This document shows positions 45,002 to 53,322 of a DNA stretch of 63,259 bases, one piece after another. The notes under the pieces are model-generated. The model saw nothing but the letters and a program-made list of their open reading frames with translations. It made no database searches and had not been told where the DNA came from. The position numbers were made by a program, and so were the translations under genes. Location of the stretch: contig DVFJ01000021.1 in the NCBI GenBank assembly GCA_018713325.1, positions 1-63,259 of the forward strand, read 5' to 3'. Every line of letters begins with the position of its first letter. Position 1 is the stretch's first letter. Source of the DNA: Candidatus Onthenecus intestinigallinarum. GTDB taxonomy: Bacteria > Bacillota > Clostridia > Christensenellales > Aristaeellaceae.

Positions 45002-46378
45002 GTGGCGACAAACGACAAGATGGAATTGTTTGAGCGCACGTCGATCCCCCGCGCGGTTGCAAGTCTGGCGGTGCCGACGGTGCTCAGCAGTCTGGTCATG
45101 GTGCTGTATAACCTGGCGGATACATATTTTGTCGGCCTGTTGAACGATCCGGTGCAGAATGCGGGCGTCACGCTGGCCGCGCCGGTGCTGCTGGCGTTCA
45201 ACGCGGTGAACAACCTGTTTGGCGTGGGTACGTCGAGCATGATGAGCCGCGGACTGGGGCGCAAGGACTACGACACCGTGCGAGAGAGCTCGGCCGTGGG
45301 CTTTTACTGCGCGCTGCTGTGCGGCGTGCTGTTTTCGGCGCTGTGCCTGACGTTTCGCGGGCCGCTCCTGGCGCTGCTGGGCGCGGACGACGCCACGCGC
45401 GAGGCCACGGAGCGCTATATGATCTGGACGGTCTACTGCGGCGCGACGCCGGCGATCCTCAACGTGGTGATGGCCTATATGGTGCGCTCGGAGGGCGCGG
45501 CGCTGCACGCGAGCATCGGCACGATGAGCGGCTGCCTGCTCAATATCGCGCTGGACCCGCTGTTCATCATGCCCTGGGGGCTGAACATGGGCGCGGGCGG
45601 CGCGGGCCTGGCGACGCTCATCTCCAACTGCGTGGCGTGCCTGTACTTCTTCGTGCTGCTGTACCGGCGGCGGCGGGATACCTACGTGTGTATCGATCCG
45701 CGCCGGTTGCGCCTGCGCCGGCAGGTCGTGCTGGGCATCTGCGGGGTGGGCGTTCCGTCCTCGATCCAGAACCTGCTCAACGTCACGAGCATGACGCTGC
45801 TCAACAACTTCACCTCCGCCTATGGCGCGGATGCTGTGGCGGCGATGGGCATCGCACAGAAGATCAACATGGTGCCGATGCAGATTGCCCTGGGCTTTTC
45901 GCAGGGCATCATGCCGCTGGTGAGCTATACCTATGCGGCCGGACTGTACCGGCGCATGAAGGGCACGATCGGCTTTGCGATCCGGCTGATGCTGCCCTTC
46001 CTGCTGGCAGTGGCCGTGGGCTATTACGCGGGTGCGGGCGCGCTCACGCGCCTGTTCATGAACAACGAGACGATCGTCGCCTACGGCACGCGCTTCCTGC
46101 GCGGCTATTGCCTGGGCCTGCCCTTCATGTGCGTGGACTTCCTGGCGGTGGGCGTGTTCCAGGCCCTGGGGCGTGGGCGCAATGCGTTCGTGTTTGCGAT
46201 CATGCGCAAGATCGTCCTGGAGATTCCGCTGCTGCTGGCGCTCAACGCGCTGTTCCCGCTCTACGGTCTGACCTATGCGCAGCCGGTGGCCGAGCTGACC
46301 CTGGCCGTTGCGGCGACAGTGATGCTGCGGCGCATCTTTCGGGAGTGTTCCACGCGCGACCTGCGCACGGCGGGCTGA
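45002..46378 (+). CDS. MATE family efflux transporter
   Basis: A 458-residue polytopic protein with twelve predicted membrane segments, of the clostridial MATE branch. The opening TNDKMELFERTSIPRAVASL and VPTVLSSLVMVLYNLADTYF are typical. The second half mirrors the first (GVPSSIQNLLNVTSMTLLNN). It would export drugs or other cations using a Na+ or H+ gradient; the substrate is unknown. GTG 45002 is chosen because GGTGGGA lies seven bases upstream and family members start at MATNDKMELFE; GTG 44990 is an alternative. It is a single-gene unit with a consensus promoter. Confidence 0.92.
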   Translation: MATNDKMELFERTSIPRAVASLAVPTVLSSLVMVLYNLADTYFVGLLNDPVQNAGVTLAAPVLLAFNAVNNLFGVGTSSMMSRGLGRKDYDTVRESSAVGFYCALLCGVLFSALCLTFRGPLLALLGADDATREATERYMIWTVYCGATPAILNVVMAYMVRSEGAALHASIGTMSGCLLNIALDPLFIMPWGLNMGAGGAGLATLISNCVACLYFFVLLYRRRRDTYVCIDPRRLRLRRQVVLGICGVGVPSSIQNLLNVTSMTLLNNFTSAYGADAVAAMGIAQKINMVPMQIALGFSQGIMPLVSYTYAAGLYRRMKGTIGFAIRLMLPFLLAVAVGYYAGAGALTRLFMNNETIVAYGTRFLRGYCLGLPFMCVDFLAVGVFQALGRGRNAFVFAIMRKIVLEIPLLLALNALFPLYGLTYAQPVAELTLAVAATVMLRRIFRECSTRDLRTAG

Positions 46379-46388
46379 CAGATGGATG

Positions 46389-46425
46389 AAAAAAACAAGC
46401 CCCGGGCCGAAAGGCCCGGGGCTTG
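46389..46425 (-). terminator. Terminator of the diguanylate cyclase gene
   Basis: A perfect 13-bp stem (46396-46408 with 46413-46425) with a GAAA loop. On the minus strand seven T residues follow. It may also stop the convergent MATE transcript. Confidence 0.9.
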
Positions 46426-46427
46426 CG

Positions 46428-47552
46428 TCATACCCTGGCGGCGCGCTTTTGCGCGTACATGTCGCCATCCATCTGCGCGAGGAATTCGTCGATGGTCTGC
46501 GCGCCCGGCTGAAAGACCGCCGAGCCCATCGACAGGGACAGGCGGTAAGGGCGGTCGTGGGCGGCGTTGAACTGCACCAGCGCTGTGTGGATCGCGTCGC
46601 GCAGCTCTACGGGGCTGCCGCACTCGGAGAGCGGGGAGAGCATCACGAATTCATCCCCGCCGTAGCGCACGGTGACGGTTCGCGGCCCCGAGCAGGAGCG
46701 CAGCAGCTGGCCTGCGTCGTACAGCGCCTGATCGCCGGTCAGGTGGCCATACGTGTCATTGATCTGCTTGAACATGTCCACATCCAGCAGAACGCCCACG
46801 ATCGGCTCGTCGCCGCGCTGCTGGGCCGCGGCCAGATAGCGGCTGAACCACTGGCGGTTGTACAGGCCGGTGAGCGAATCGACGGAGGAGGCCTCGGCCT
46901 GCAGGTTGATGTACAGCGAAATCACGCCGACTGCGACGGACGGCCACACCAGCGAGATGCCGTAGCACAGCAGCTGCGCCAGGCTGCCCAGAAAGACGGG
47001 CGTCAGGAACGTTGCGACCGGAAGGAACAGGTATTTCTTGGCGCGGCGGGCCGAGCGCAGCACGAGCACCGCGCCGTACATCAGATAGCCGTACGTCACC
47101 GCATAGGGGATGAGATAGAGCGACGTGCGCTCGTAGACGTTTTGCGGCGAGACGGTGAAGAATACGTCCGTAAACAGGTTGAGCAGCGACATCACGATCA
47201 CCACGAGCGCGGGGATCGCCACGAACGGATAGCGCCTGCGCAGGCGGTGCAGGTCTTCAAAGACCTTGTAGTCCGCGTACATCGTCCATACGAACGCAAA
47301 GGAGATGTTGACCACGTACAGGGTGACGTTGGATACGAGCAGCAACGCACGCGCGCCCGGGAAGGATTGCCCGTCGACGACAAAACTCAACGTCTCCACG
47401 GCGCACTGCACCAACGTCAGATATGGCATGAGGGAAAAGAGACGCTCATCCAGGAAGACATTGCGCGTATTGATTCGGTTGTTGATGATGAGCACCAGCA
47501 TCAACGCCGCACCGATCGCATTGGCAATGAAGACGGCCTGGAGGTTGACCAC
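46428..47552 (-). CDS. Membrane diguanylate cyclase (GGDEF)
   Basis: A 374-residue protein. Residues about 1-210 hold six hydrophobic segments (ANAIGAALMLVLIINN, VTLYVVNISFAFVWTMY, VTYGYLMYGAVLVLRSA and others) and form a membrane sensor. The GGDEF domain follows (DSLTGLYNRQWFSRYL, GVLLDVDMFKQINDTYGHLT, VRYGGDEFVML), with an intact active site for making cyclic di-GMP from two GTP. No RxxD inhibitory site is seen just before it. GTG 47552 is preferred, preceded by GGGAGGT; an ATG start upstream has no site. It has its own promoter and terminator. Confidence 0.9.
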   Translation of the reverse strand: MVNLQAVFIANAIGAALMLVLIINNRINTRNVFLDERLFSLMPYLTLVQCAVETLSFVVDGQSFPGARALLLVSNVTLYVVNISFAFVWTMYADYKVFEDLHRLRRRYPFVAIPALVVIVMSLLNLFTDVFFTVSPQNVYERTSLYLIPYAVTYGYLMYGAVLVLRSARRAKKYLFLPVATFLTPVFLGSLAQLLCYGISLVWPSVAVGVISLYINLQAEASSVDSLTGLYNRQWFSRYLAAAQQRGDEPIVGVLLDVDMFKQINDTYGHLTGDQALYDAGQLLRSCSGPRTVTVRYGGDEFVMLSPLSECGSPVELRDAIHTALVQFNAAHDRPYRLSLSMGSAVFQPGAQTIDEFLAQMDGDMYAQKRAARV

Positions 47553-47596
47553 GGGTTCACCTCCCATCGCATGGTCTATTTTTCTATATCTGCTAC

Positions 47597-47625
47597 AGTA
47601 TACCATAAAGGGCGCGCAATCTCAA
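47597..47625 (-). promoter_or_regulatory. Sigma-A promoter of the diguanylate cyclase gene
   Basis: On the minus strand TTGAGA (47625-47620), 17 bp spacer, TATACT (47602-47597). Confidence 0.82.
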
Positions 47626-47650
47626 CGGGGAAGTGCATAAAATGGAAAAT

Positions 47651-47686
47651 TATAGAACGCCCCCGGACCTGCATACGGACCGGGGG
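47651..47686 (-). terminator. Possible terminator of the aminotransferase-peptidase-flavoprotein operon
   Basis: A 7-bp stem (47660-47666 with 47680-47686) extended by two pairs past a mismatch. On the minus strand the following sequence (GTTCTATAATTTT) is only moderately T-rich. Confidence 0.45.
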
Positions 47687-47700
47687 GTGAAGAATGGCGG

Positions 47701-48900
47701 TTACAGCGTCTCGCTAAACGCGCGGCCGAACGCGCGCGCGGCCTCGAGCTCCTGCTCAGAGGGCACGAACTGCACGCGCAGGCCCTCGCCAAAGACGTTG
47801 GCCTTCAGACGCGCCAGGCGTTCGCACAGCGCGGGAACGGCCTCGCCGCTCCAGCCATAGGAGCCGAAGACCGCGCACGGGCGCTTCTTGATGTTGATCG
47901 CGTCGATGTGGGAGAGCAGCTGCCACACCGGCGGCACGGCGTCGGCGTTGATCGTCGGCGAACCGATGACGAACGCATCGCTGGCGTTGAGCGCGGCGCC
48001 CATGGCGTTCATGTCCTGATCGACCAGGTCCAGCAGGTCGACAGCCGCTTCGGGGCGGGCCAGCAGGATGCCCTCGCGCACCGCCTCGGCGACGCGGCGG
48101 GTGTTGCCGTAGGCCGTGCAGTAGAAGACCGGCACGCGCAATCCCTCGCGCGGCTGCGGAGCGGACCAGGCGGCGTACTTCTCCAGCGCGGCGTCGAGCT
48201 GGCGCCCGCGCGTGAGCACCGGGCCGTGGCTGGGGCATGCGGTGTCAAAGTCCAGCGCCGCGAGCTTTTCCAGCCCCTTGCGCACATAGGCCGGGAACGG
48301 GCCGAAGATCGCGTCGTAGTAGCCCTTGAGCGCCGTCTCGTACTTGTCCGGATAGGTGATGCACGCATCCAGCATGCGCGGCTCGCAGTAGTGGCTGCCT
48401 AGGAAGTCGCAGGTGAACACGGTGCGGCTCTCCGGGCAGTAGGTGAACATGGAGTCCGGCCAGTGCAGGAAGGGCGCGACGACAAACTGCAGCGTATGCG
48501 CGCCCAGGCTGAGCGTCTCGCCGTCCTTGACGACGCGCAGCGGCAGGTCCGCGCGGTTGGTGATGTGCTTGAGGTACAGACTGGCGGCCTGCGTGCAAAG
48601 GACCTGCGCCCTGGGGCACAGCTCCAGCAGCCGGGCCAGCGCGCCGCTGTGGTCGGGCTCGGTGTGGTTGAGCACGATGTAGTCGATCTCCTCGGGATCG
48701 CATACGGCGCTGACGTCCTCGACGAACGCGTCAAAGAACGAGGCGTGGCAGGTCTCAATCAGCGCCTTCTTCTCATCGTCGATCAGATAGGCGTTGTAAG
48801 ACGTGCCGTATTCTGTGCGCATGACGATGTCGAATACGCGCAGGCCGGGATTGAGCGCGCCCACGGAGTAGACGCCGGGGGCGACGGAAAGTGCAAACAT
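47701..48900 (-). CDS. FprA-type flavodiiron protein
   Basis: A 399-residue cytoplasmic A-type flavoprotein that reduces O2 to water, and in some members NO to N2O. The N-terminal beta-lactamase-like domain has diiron ligands in LNHTEPDHSG (His79, Glu81, Asp83, His84), the His-containing APFLHWPDSMFTY, CDFLGSHYCEP and ACPSHGPVL. The C-terminal flavodoxin domain (from about 255) has the FMN loop FYCTAYGNTRRVAEAV. Length and layout match the minimal class A. It protects anaerobes from oxygen. AAGGAGG lies nine bases before ATG. It is the last gene of a likely three-gene operon, 42 bp after the M42 peptidase gene. Confidence 0.93.
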   Translation of the reverse strand: MFALSVAPGVYSVGALNPGLRVFDIVMRTEYGTSYNAYLIDDEKKALIETCHASFFDAFVEDVSAVCDPEEIDYIVLNHTEPDHSGALARLLELCPRAQVLCTQAASLYLKHITNRADLPLRVVKDGETLSLGAHTLQFVVAPFLHWPDSMFTYCPESRTVFTCDFLGSHYCEPRMLDACITYPDKYETALKGYYDAIFGPFPAYVRKGLEKLAALDFDTACPSHGPVLTRGRQLDAALEKYAAWSAPQPREGLRVPVFYCTAYGNTRRVAEAVREGILLARPEAAVDLLDLVDQDMNAMGAALNASDAFVIGSPTINADAVPPVWQLLSHIDAINIKKRPCAVFGSYGWSGEAVPALCERLARLKANVFGEGLRVQFVPSEQELEAARAFGRAFSETL

Positions 48901-48942
48901 AGGGAAAATCCTCCTTAAAAAAGATGTGATGAAGCGGGCGGA

Positions 48943-49974
48943 TCACCGCGCCGCAAAGGCCTCGATCAGGCGCAGGGTATTCTCCACGCCCTTGACGTGG
49001 CTGCGCTCGTAGCCGTGGGAGGCGTACACGCCCGCGCCGATCAGCGCGAAGCGCACGTCGTGCCCGGCGGCCAGCGCCGTGGCGGCGTCCGAGCCGTAGG
49101 CGGGGTAGATGTCCAGCGCGTAGTCGATGCCGCGCGCCTGGGCGAGCGCGACCAGCTCGCCCGTCATCGCGTAGTCGTAAGGGCCGTGGCTGTCCTTGGC
49201 GCAGATGGACACCTGCGTCTCGCGGCAGGAGAGGCCCTCGCCCACGCAGCCCATGTCCACGACGAGCAGGTCCTCGGTGTCCTGCGGGATGCCGCTGGAG
49301 GCGCCGTGCCCGACCTCCTCGTAGACGGAGAAGAACAGCGTGGTCTTGCGCGCTAGCCGCACGGACCCGTCGGCGACGGCGCGCGCGAAGGCGAGCAGCA
49401 TGCCCGCGCTGAGCTTGTCGTCCAGGAAGCGGCTGCGGATGAAGCCCGAGGACGTCACGCGCACGCGCGGGTCGAGCAGCACGTAGTCGCCCACGTCGAT
49501 GCCCAGCGCGCGCACGTCCTGCGCGGAGGAGACCAGCTCGTCCAGCAGGATCTCCATGTGGTCCTCGTCGCGCTTTTGCGCGCCCAGCTCGCGGTTGACG
49601 TGCGTGGAGGCGTTGTCGGCCTGCACCACGCCGGTGTAGCGCCGCCCGGCGCGCGTGACGACGCTGACGTTCTCCGTCTCCACGGCGTTGAGCGACGGGC
49701 CGCCCACGCGCGCAAAGCGCAGATGGCCGTCGGGCTTGATCTGGCGGACCATCAGGCCCAGGGTGTCCACGTGCGCCGCCAGCGCCAGGGGCGAGCCCTC
49801 GCCGCCCAGGGGGCACACGACGCTGCCCTTGCGCGTGCGCACGGGCGCAAAGCCCATCGCGCGCAGCGCATCCAGCAGGTGGCCGGTCACGCCCTGCGTG
49901 TAGCCGGTCGGGCTGTCGATCTCCAGCAGGCGGACGGCGTCGTCCACCGCCCGCTGAACGTATGTTGGATCCAT
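48943..49974 (-). CDS. M42 family metallopeptidase
   Basis: A 343-residue zinc or cobalt aminopeptidase of the glutamyl aminopeptidase/cellulase-M type, trimming short peptides in the cytoplasm. Metal and catalytic residues: His68 and Asp70 in LAAHVDTLGLM, the Asp in RSRFLDDKLSAG, the Glu pair in SVYEEVGHGASSG, Asp in LLVVDMGCVGEG and the final His in GVYASHGYERSH. Members form large tetrahedral assemblies. AAAGGAGG precedes ATG. It is 12 bp downstream of the aminotransferase gene and evidently co-transcribed. Confidence 0.93.
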   Translation of the reverse strand: MDPTYVQRAVDDAVRLLEIDSPTGYTQGVTGHLLDALRAMGFAPVRTRKGSVVCPLGGEGSPLALAAHVDTLGLMVRQIKPDGHLRFARVGGPSLNAVETENVSVVTRAGRRYTGVVQADNASTHVNRELGAQKRDEDHMEILLDELVSSAQDVRALGIDVGDYVLLDPRVRVTSSGFIRSRFLDDKLSAGMLLAFARAVADGSVRLARKTTLFFSVYEEVGHGASSGIPQDTEDLLVVDMGCVGEGLSCRETQVSICAKDSHGPYDYAMTGELVALAQARGIDYALDIYPAYGSDAATALAAGHDVRFALIGAGVYASHGYERSHVKGVENTLRLIEAFAAR

Positions 49975-49986
49975 GGATTGCCTCCT

Positions 49987-50871
49987 TTAGCCGTCGATGT
50001 GCGCGTCGAAGTACGTCGGCCCGCAGGCGGCGACCACGCGCGCGTGGTAGGCGCGCTGCAGCGCGCGCGTCACGGGGCCCATCCTGCCGTCCGCGATCAC
50101 ATGCCCGTCGACCGAGACGACCGGCGTGGGCCGCTGCGCGACGTTGGAGGACAGCGCCTCGTCCGCCGAGAGCAGCTCCTCGACGGTGAAGGCGCGCTCC
50201 TCCACCGGGATGGACAGCTCATGCGCGAGCTGGAGGATGTGCTTGCGCGTCGTGCCGGGCAGGATGGCGTGCGTCAGCGGGTGCGTGCGCAGCACGCCGC
50301 CCTGGACGATGTACATCGTCGAGGAGGCGCACTCGGTCACATATCCGTCCTTGACGAAGATCGCATCGTCGCAGCCGGCCTCGGCCGCCTTCTGCATGCA
50401 GTAGGTGTTGGGGATCAGGTTGAGCGTCTTGATGTCGCAGCGGCCCCAGCGCATGTCGTCAAAGAGCTTGGAGCGCAGGCCCTCGCGGTACAGGCGCGCG
50501 TCGAAGGCGTGCGGGCGTACGGTCATCACGAACGTGCCGGGCGTGCCCTTGTCCGGGAACAGGTGCCGGCGCGGGGCCGCGCCGCGCGTGAGCTGGAAGT
50601 AGACCATCAGCTCGTCGCCCTCGACCTGCGAGAGGCCCTCGGCGATCAGCCGGGCCAGCTCGTCGCGGCCGTAGGGGCAGGAAAGCTCCATCTCCCGCGT
50701 CGAGTAGGCGAAGCGGTCGAGGTGGTCGTCCAGCGCAAAGGGCTTGTGGTTGAACGCCATGACGACGTCGTACACGCCGTCGCCGAAGTAGAAGCCGCGG
50801 TCGAGGATGGGCACCCTGGCCTCCTCGATGGGCATAAACGCGCCGTTCAGAAAGGCGATGCTCTTTTGCAT
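49987..50871 (-). CDS. Aminotransferase class IV (D-amino-acid transaminase type)
   Basis: A 294-residue PLP enzyme that would interconvert D-alanine and D-glutamate, feeding peptidoglycan synthesis. Landmarks: LNGAFMPIEEARVPILDRGFYFGDGVYD at the N-terminus, the PLP Lys in RCDIKTLNLIPNTYCMQKA, and the family signature GCDDAIFVKDGYVTECASS, where class IV enzymes usually read E-x-x-x-x-x. A branched-chain or aminodeoxychorismate lyase role is possible, but the R-x-H loop (TVRPHAFDARLY) favours D-amino acids. ATG 50871 has AGGAGG eight bases upstream. It is the first gene of the operon with the M42 peptidase. Confidence 0.85.
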   Translation of the reverse strand: MQKSIAFLNGAFMPIEEARVPILDRGFYFGDGVYDVVMAFNHKPFALDDHLDRFAYSTREMELSCPYGRDELARLIAEGLSQVEGDELMVYFQLTRGAAPRRHLFPDKGTPGTFVMTVRPHAFDARLYREGLRSKLFDDMRWGRCDIKTLNLIPNTYCMQKAAEAGCDDAIFVKDGYVTECASSTMYIVQGGVLRTHPLTHAILPGTTRKHILQLAHELSIPVEERAFTVEELLSADEALSSNVAQRPTPVVSVDGHVIADGRMGPVTRALQRAYHARVVAACGPTYFDAHIDG

Positions 50872-50904
50872 GGTTTGTCCTCCTGTCTTCTCACTGATGC
50901 TCCC

Positions 50905-50933
50905 ATTATAGCACGCGCGGCGCGCATGCGACA
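50905..50933 (-). promoter_or_regulatory. Promoter of the aminotransferase operon
   Basis: On the minus strand TGTCGC (50933-50928), 17 bp spacer, perfect TATAAT (50910-50905) with an extended TG. Confidence 0.7.
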
Positions 50934-50963
50934 GGGCTTTTGCGTTTTTGGCGATATGTGGCC

Positions 50964-51530
50964 TCAAAGCGTCGCCTCGCCCAGCGCCTGGAGCGATTGC
51001 GGATCGTCGGGCCCCAGCAGCAGGTAGATTACGTCTCCGTCCTGCGCCAGCAGCGCGCCCGCTCCGCCGCCCGTGAGGCGCAGCGCGTCCAGACCGCGCA
51101 GGCGCGCGCCGTCCATCGCGGCGGGCGCAAATCCCGCGCCCGTCAGCGTGTTCAGGTAGGCGGCGGGCGTGGCGCTCACGCAGCGCACCTGCGAGCCGTC
51201 CGCCCGCACGTAGGTGAGCGTGACGACGCGGCAGGCCGTCGTGCCCACGCGCAGGTCCTGCGCCTCGGCGCTCTGCGGGGATTCTCCCGCGAGCGCCAGC
51301 AGCGGCGCGGGAAAGGATGCCTGCGCCTGCTCAGACGTGAGCGGGGCCGCCTGCGAGAGCGGCGCGGGCGTCGGCAGGACCGTGGGGACCGGGCTGGGGG
51401 AGGCCTCGTCCGCCGTCTGCGGCTGCTCGCCCATCACGGCGACGAGGTAGAACGTGCAGGCGCACACGGCGGCCAGCAGCAGCCATGAGAGCCCCGAGAG
51501 CACACGGCGCAGGACATGGGAGAACTTCAT
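50964..51530 (-). CDS. Membrane-anchored protein of unknown function
   Basis: A 188-residue protein. An N-terminal membrane anchor (residues 9-33, VLSGLSWLLLAAVCACTFYL) is followed by a Pro/Ser/Thr-rich spacer (ASPSPVPTVLPTPAPL) and a small outer domain of about 120 residues (VVTLTYVRADGSQVRCVSAT, GDVIYLLLGPDD). I do not recognise the family; it resembles the host's other secreted proteins only in its Pro/Thr spacer. ATG 51530 overlaps the preceding gene by four bases, so the two small membrane proteins are made together. Confidence 0.7.
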   Translation of the reverse strand: MKFSHVLRRVLSGLSWLLLAAVCACTFYLVAVMGEQPQTADEASPSPVPTVLPTPAPLSQAAPLTSEQAQASFPAPLLALAGESPQSAEAQDLRVGTTACRVVTLTYVRADGSQVRCVSATPAAYLNTLTGAGFAPAAMDGARLRGLDALRLTGGGAGALLAQDGDVIYLLLGPDDPQSLQALGEATL

Positions 51531-51913
51531 CTCGTTTTCCTCCTCCTCTGGGCGCGCCGCGGGGGGCGATTTTCCTCACGGGCGCGCAGTTCGCCGCCAA
51601 GCGCCGCGCCGGTGAGCGCGACCAGCGCGCTCAGCAGCCCGACGGCGAGCTCCGGGCGCATGCCGTGCAGCGGCAGGAGCAGATAGCCCAGCAGCGGCCA
51701 GGGCCAGGCCAGAATGGACGGCGCGCCGCGCCGGGCCATGCGAAAGGGGACGAGCGCGCTGAGCGCGGGGCACAGCGGATAGACGAACGCAAAGGTCGCG
51801 GCCTGCAGCGCCGGGGCCGGCAGCAGCGCGCACAGCGGCGGCAGCGCCAGGAACGGCAGGATGCCGGCGGCGGCAAGGAGCGCATACCGAAACGCGGGGA
51901 CTTGTCTGGACAT
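51527..51913 (-). CDS. Small polytopic membrane protein of unknown function
   Basis: A 128-residue hydrophobic protein with about four membrane segments (YALLAAAGILPFLALPP, LQAATFAFVYPLCPALSAL, WPWPLLGYLLLPL, AVGLLSALVALTGAALGG) and a very basic C-terminus (RRAQRRRKTR). No family is recognised. AGGAGG lies six bases before ATG 51913, under a good promoter. The stop overlaps the start of the membrane-anchored protein gene. Confidence 0.7.
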   Translation of the reverse strand: MSRQVPAFRYALLAAAGILPFLALPPLCALLPAPALQAATFAFVYPLCPALSALVPFRMARRGAPSILAWPWPLLGYLLLPLHGMRPELAVGLLSALVALTGAALGGELRAREENRPPRRAQRRRKTR

Positions 51914-51942
51914 GGTTCCTCCTGTTATACTGAGTCGTAACG

Positions 51943-51971
51943 ATTATAGCATACCCCGGGTTTTCGCGCAA
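51943..51971 (-). promoter_or_regulatory. Sigma-A promoter of the small membrane protein pair
   Basis: On the minus strand TTGCGC (51971-51966), 17 bp spacer, perfect TATAAT (51948-51943) with an extended TG. Confidence 0.82.
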
Positions 51972-52046
51972 ATCCCGGGATGAAGCGGGGCATGCGGCGC
52001 GTTATGTAGGGTGAAGATGGGAACCATAAAACGGTGGAGGGACGTC

Positions 52047-52661
52047 ATGCAGGAGGAAAGCAGACTGCTCGCGCGGGCGCGGCGCGGCGATCCGGATGCG
52101 TTTGAGCGCCTGGTCGCGCCCTATGAGCGAAAGATCTACGCCCTCTCCCTTCGGATGATGGGCGACCCGGAGGATGCGCGCGACGCCGCGCAGGACGCAA
52201 TGCTGCGCATCTGGCGCGCGCTGCCGGACTATGAGGAGCGCGCCAGCTTTGCCACGTGGGTCTACCGCGTGACGAGCAGCGCATGCCTGGATGCGCTGCG
52301 CAAGCGCAAGCTGCGCGCGCACGAGTCGCTGGAGACGATGGTGGATGAGGGCTTCTCGCCCGCATCGGGCGAGGCGGGGCCGGAGGCGGCGCTGATGGCG
52401 CAGGCGCGCAGCGAACGCCTGGCACAGGGGATCGACGCCCTGCCAGAGGATCTGCGCGCGGCGCTGGTGCTGCGCGACGTGCAGGGCGAACGCTACGAGG
52501 ACGTCGCCCAGGCGCTGGGCGTCAGCGTCGGCACGGTCAAATCGCGCATCCATCGGGCGCGCGAAAAACTCTGCGCATTCCTGATGCAGAGCCCGGAACT
52601 TTTCGGCGCGCGGCACGTCCAAAGGGATGTAGGAAAGGAGGCGGGCAAGCGTGAACTGTGA
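52047..52661 (+). CDS. ECF-type RNA polymerase sigma factor
   Basis: A 204-residue sigma-70 family factor of the RpoE/SigW kind. Region 2 is at residues 8-85 (LLARARRGDPDAFERLVAPY, DARDAAQDAMLRIWRALPDY, SFATWVYRVTSSACLDALRK) and region 4 near 130-185 (LPEDLRAALVLRDVQGERYE, VAQALGVSVGTVKSRIHRAR). ATG 52047 is preferred because GGAGGG lies seven bases upstream; ATG 52011 is possible. It overlaps the anti-sigma gene by 11 bases, which indicates that this membrane protein holds it inactive. I see no clear ECF-type promoter upstream. Confidence 0.93.
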   Translation: MQEESRLLARARRGDPDAFERLVAPYERKIYALSLRMMGDPEDARDAAQDAMLRIWRALPDYEERASFATWVYRVTSSACLDALRKRKLRAHESLETMVDEGFSPASGEAGPEAALMAQARSERLAQGIDALPEDLRAALVLRDVQGERYEDVAQALGVSVGTVKSRIHRAREKLCAFLMQSPELFGARHVQRDVGKEAGKREL

Positions 52662-53322
52662 GACCTTTGCTTCCCTGCTCTCCCGCCTCTGGGACGGCGA
52701 GCTCTCGCCCGGCGAGGAGGAAGCCCTGCGGCTGCATGCCGCGTCGTGCCCGCGCTGCGCGCAGCTGCTCGCCGTGTGGGAGGACGCGCGGGATGCGCTG
52801 GCGCACCTGGACGACGACGTGCAGCCGCCGGAGACATTTTCGCAGGGCTGGCGCGACGCCGTGCGGCGCGAGGCGTTTCGCGCAAAGCGCATGCGGCGCA
52901 GGCCCTTCCTGCGCGCGGTGTCCGGTCTGGCGGCGGCGATTGTGCTACTGGCGGGTTCGACGGCGCTGTGGCGCGAGGGCATGCTGCCCGTCGCCTATCC
53001 CGACGGGGTCCGGGTCGAGGCGTCCGCCGCGCCGGACGTGCAGGAGCCGGGCCTGATGCTGGCGCGCGCGCTGCCCGAAATGGACGAAACGGTCGGGACG
53101 GGCGGGCCGGATGCGTCCTACGCGGCGGATGAACCGCATGCGGCGCAGGAGGCCGCCGCAGAGCCGGCATCGCAGCAGCGCGCGTTCATCGAGGACTTTG
53201 CCCGCGTGTGCGGCGCAGTGCTGCCGTGGGCGCTGGGCGCGCTGGCCGCGGCGCTCGTCGCAGGACTGACTGCGCGACAAGCCCGCAGGAGACAGACCAG
53301 AAGAAAGGATGGATCGGAATGA
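52651..53322 (+). CDS. Zinc-finger anti-sigma factor
   Basis: A 223-residue membrane anti-sigma factor. The N-terminal zf-HC2/ZAS motif is present (LRLHAASCPRCAQLL, H-x3-C-x2-C, plus Cys3). The first membrane segment is at about 88-108 (AVSGLAAAIVLLAGSTALW) and a second at about 195-212 (LPWALGALAAALVAGLTA), so the middle acidic, Pro/Ala-rich part lies outside. Two segments are unusual: most ZAS proteins have one. The start is GTG 52651 with AAAGGAGG upstream, inside the sigma gene. The stop overlaps the SIMPL gene start (ATGA). Confidence 0.85.
   Translation: MNCETFASLLSRLWDGELSPGEEEALRLHAASCPRCAQLLAVWEDARDALAHLDDDVQPPETFSQGWRDAVRREAFRAKRMRRRPFLRAVSGLAAAIVLLAGSTALWREGMLPVAYPDGVRVEASAAPDVQEPGLMLARALPEMDETVGTGGPDASYAADEPHAAQEAAAEPASQQRAFIEDFARVCGAVLPWALGALAAALVAGLTARQARRRQTRRKDGSE

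Noticed and set aside
52011-52046. Longer N-terminus for the ECF sigma factor from ATG 52011
   Set aside because: A strong GGAGGG site sits just before ATG 52047, and family alignment begins there; the longer form is only possible.
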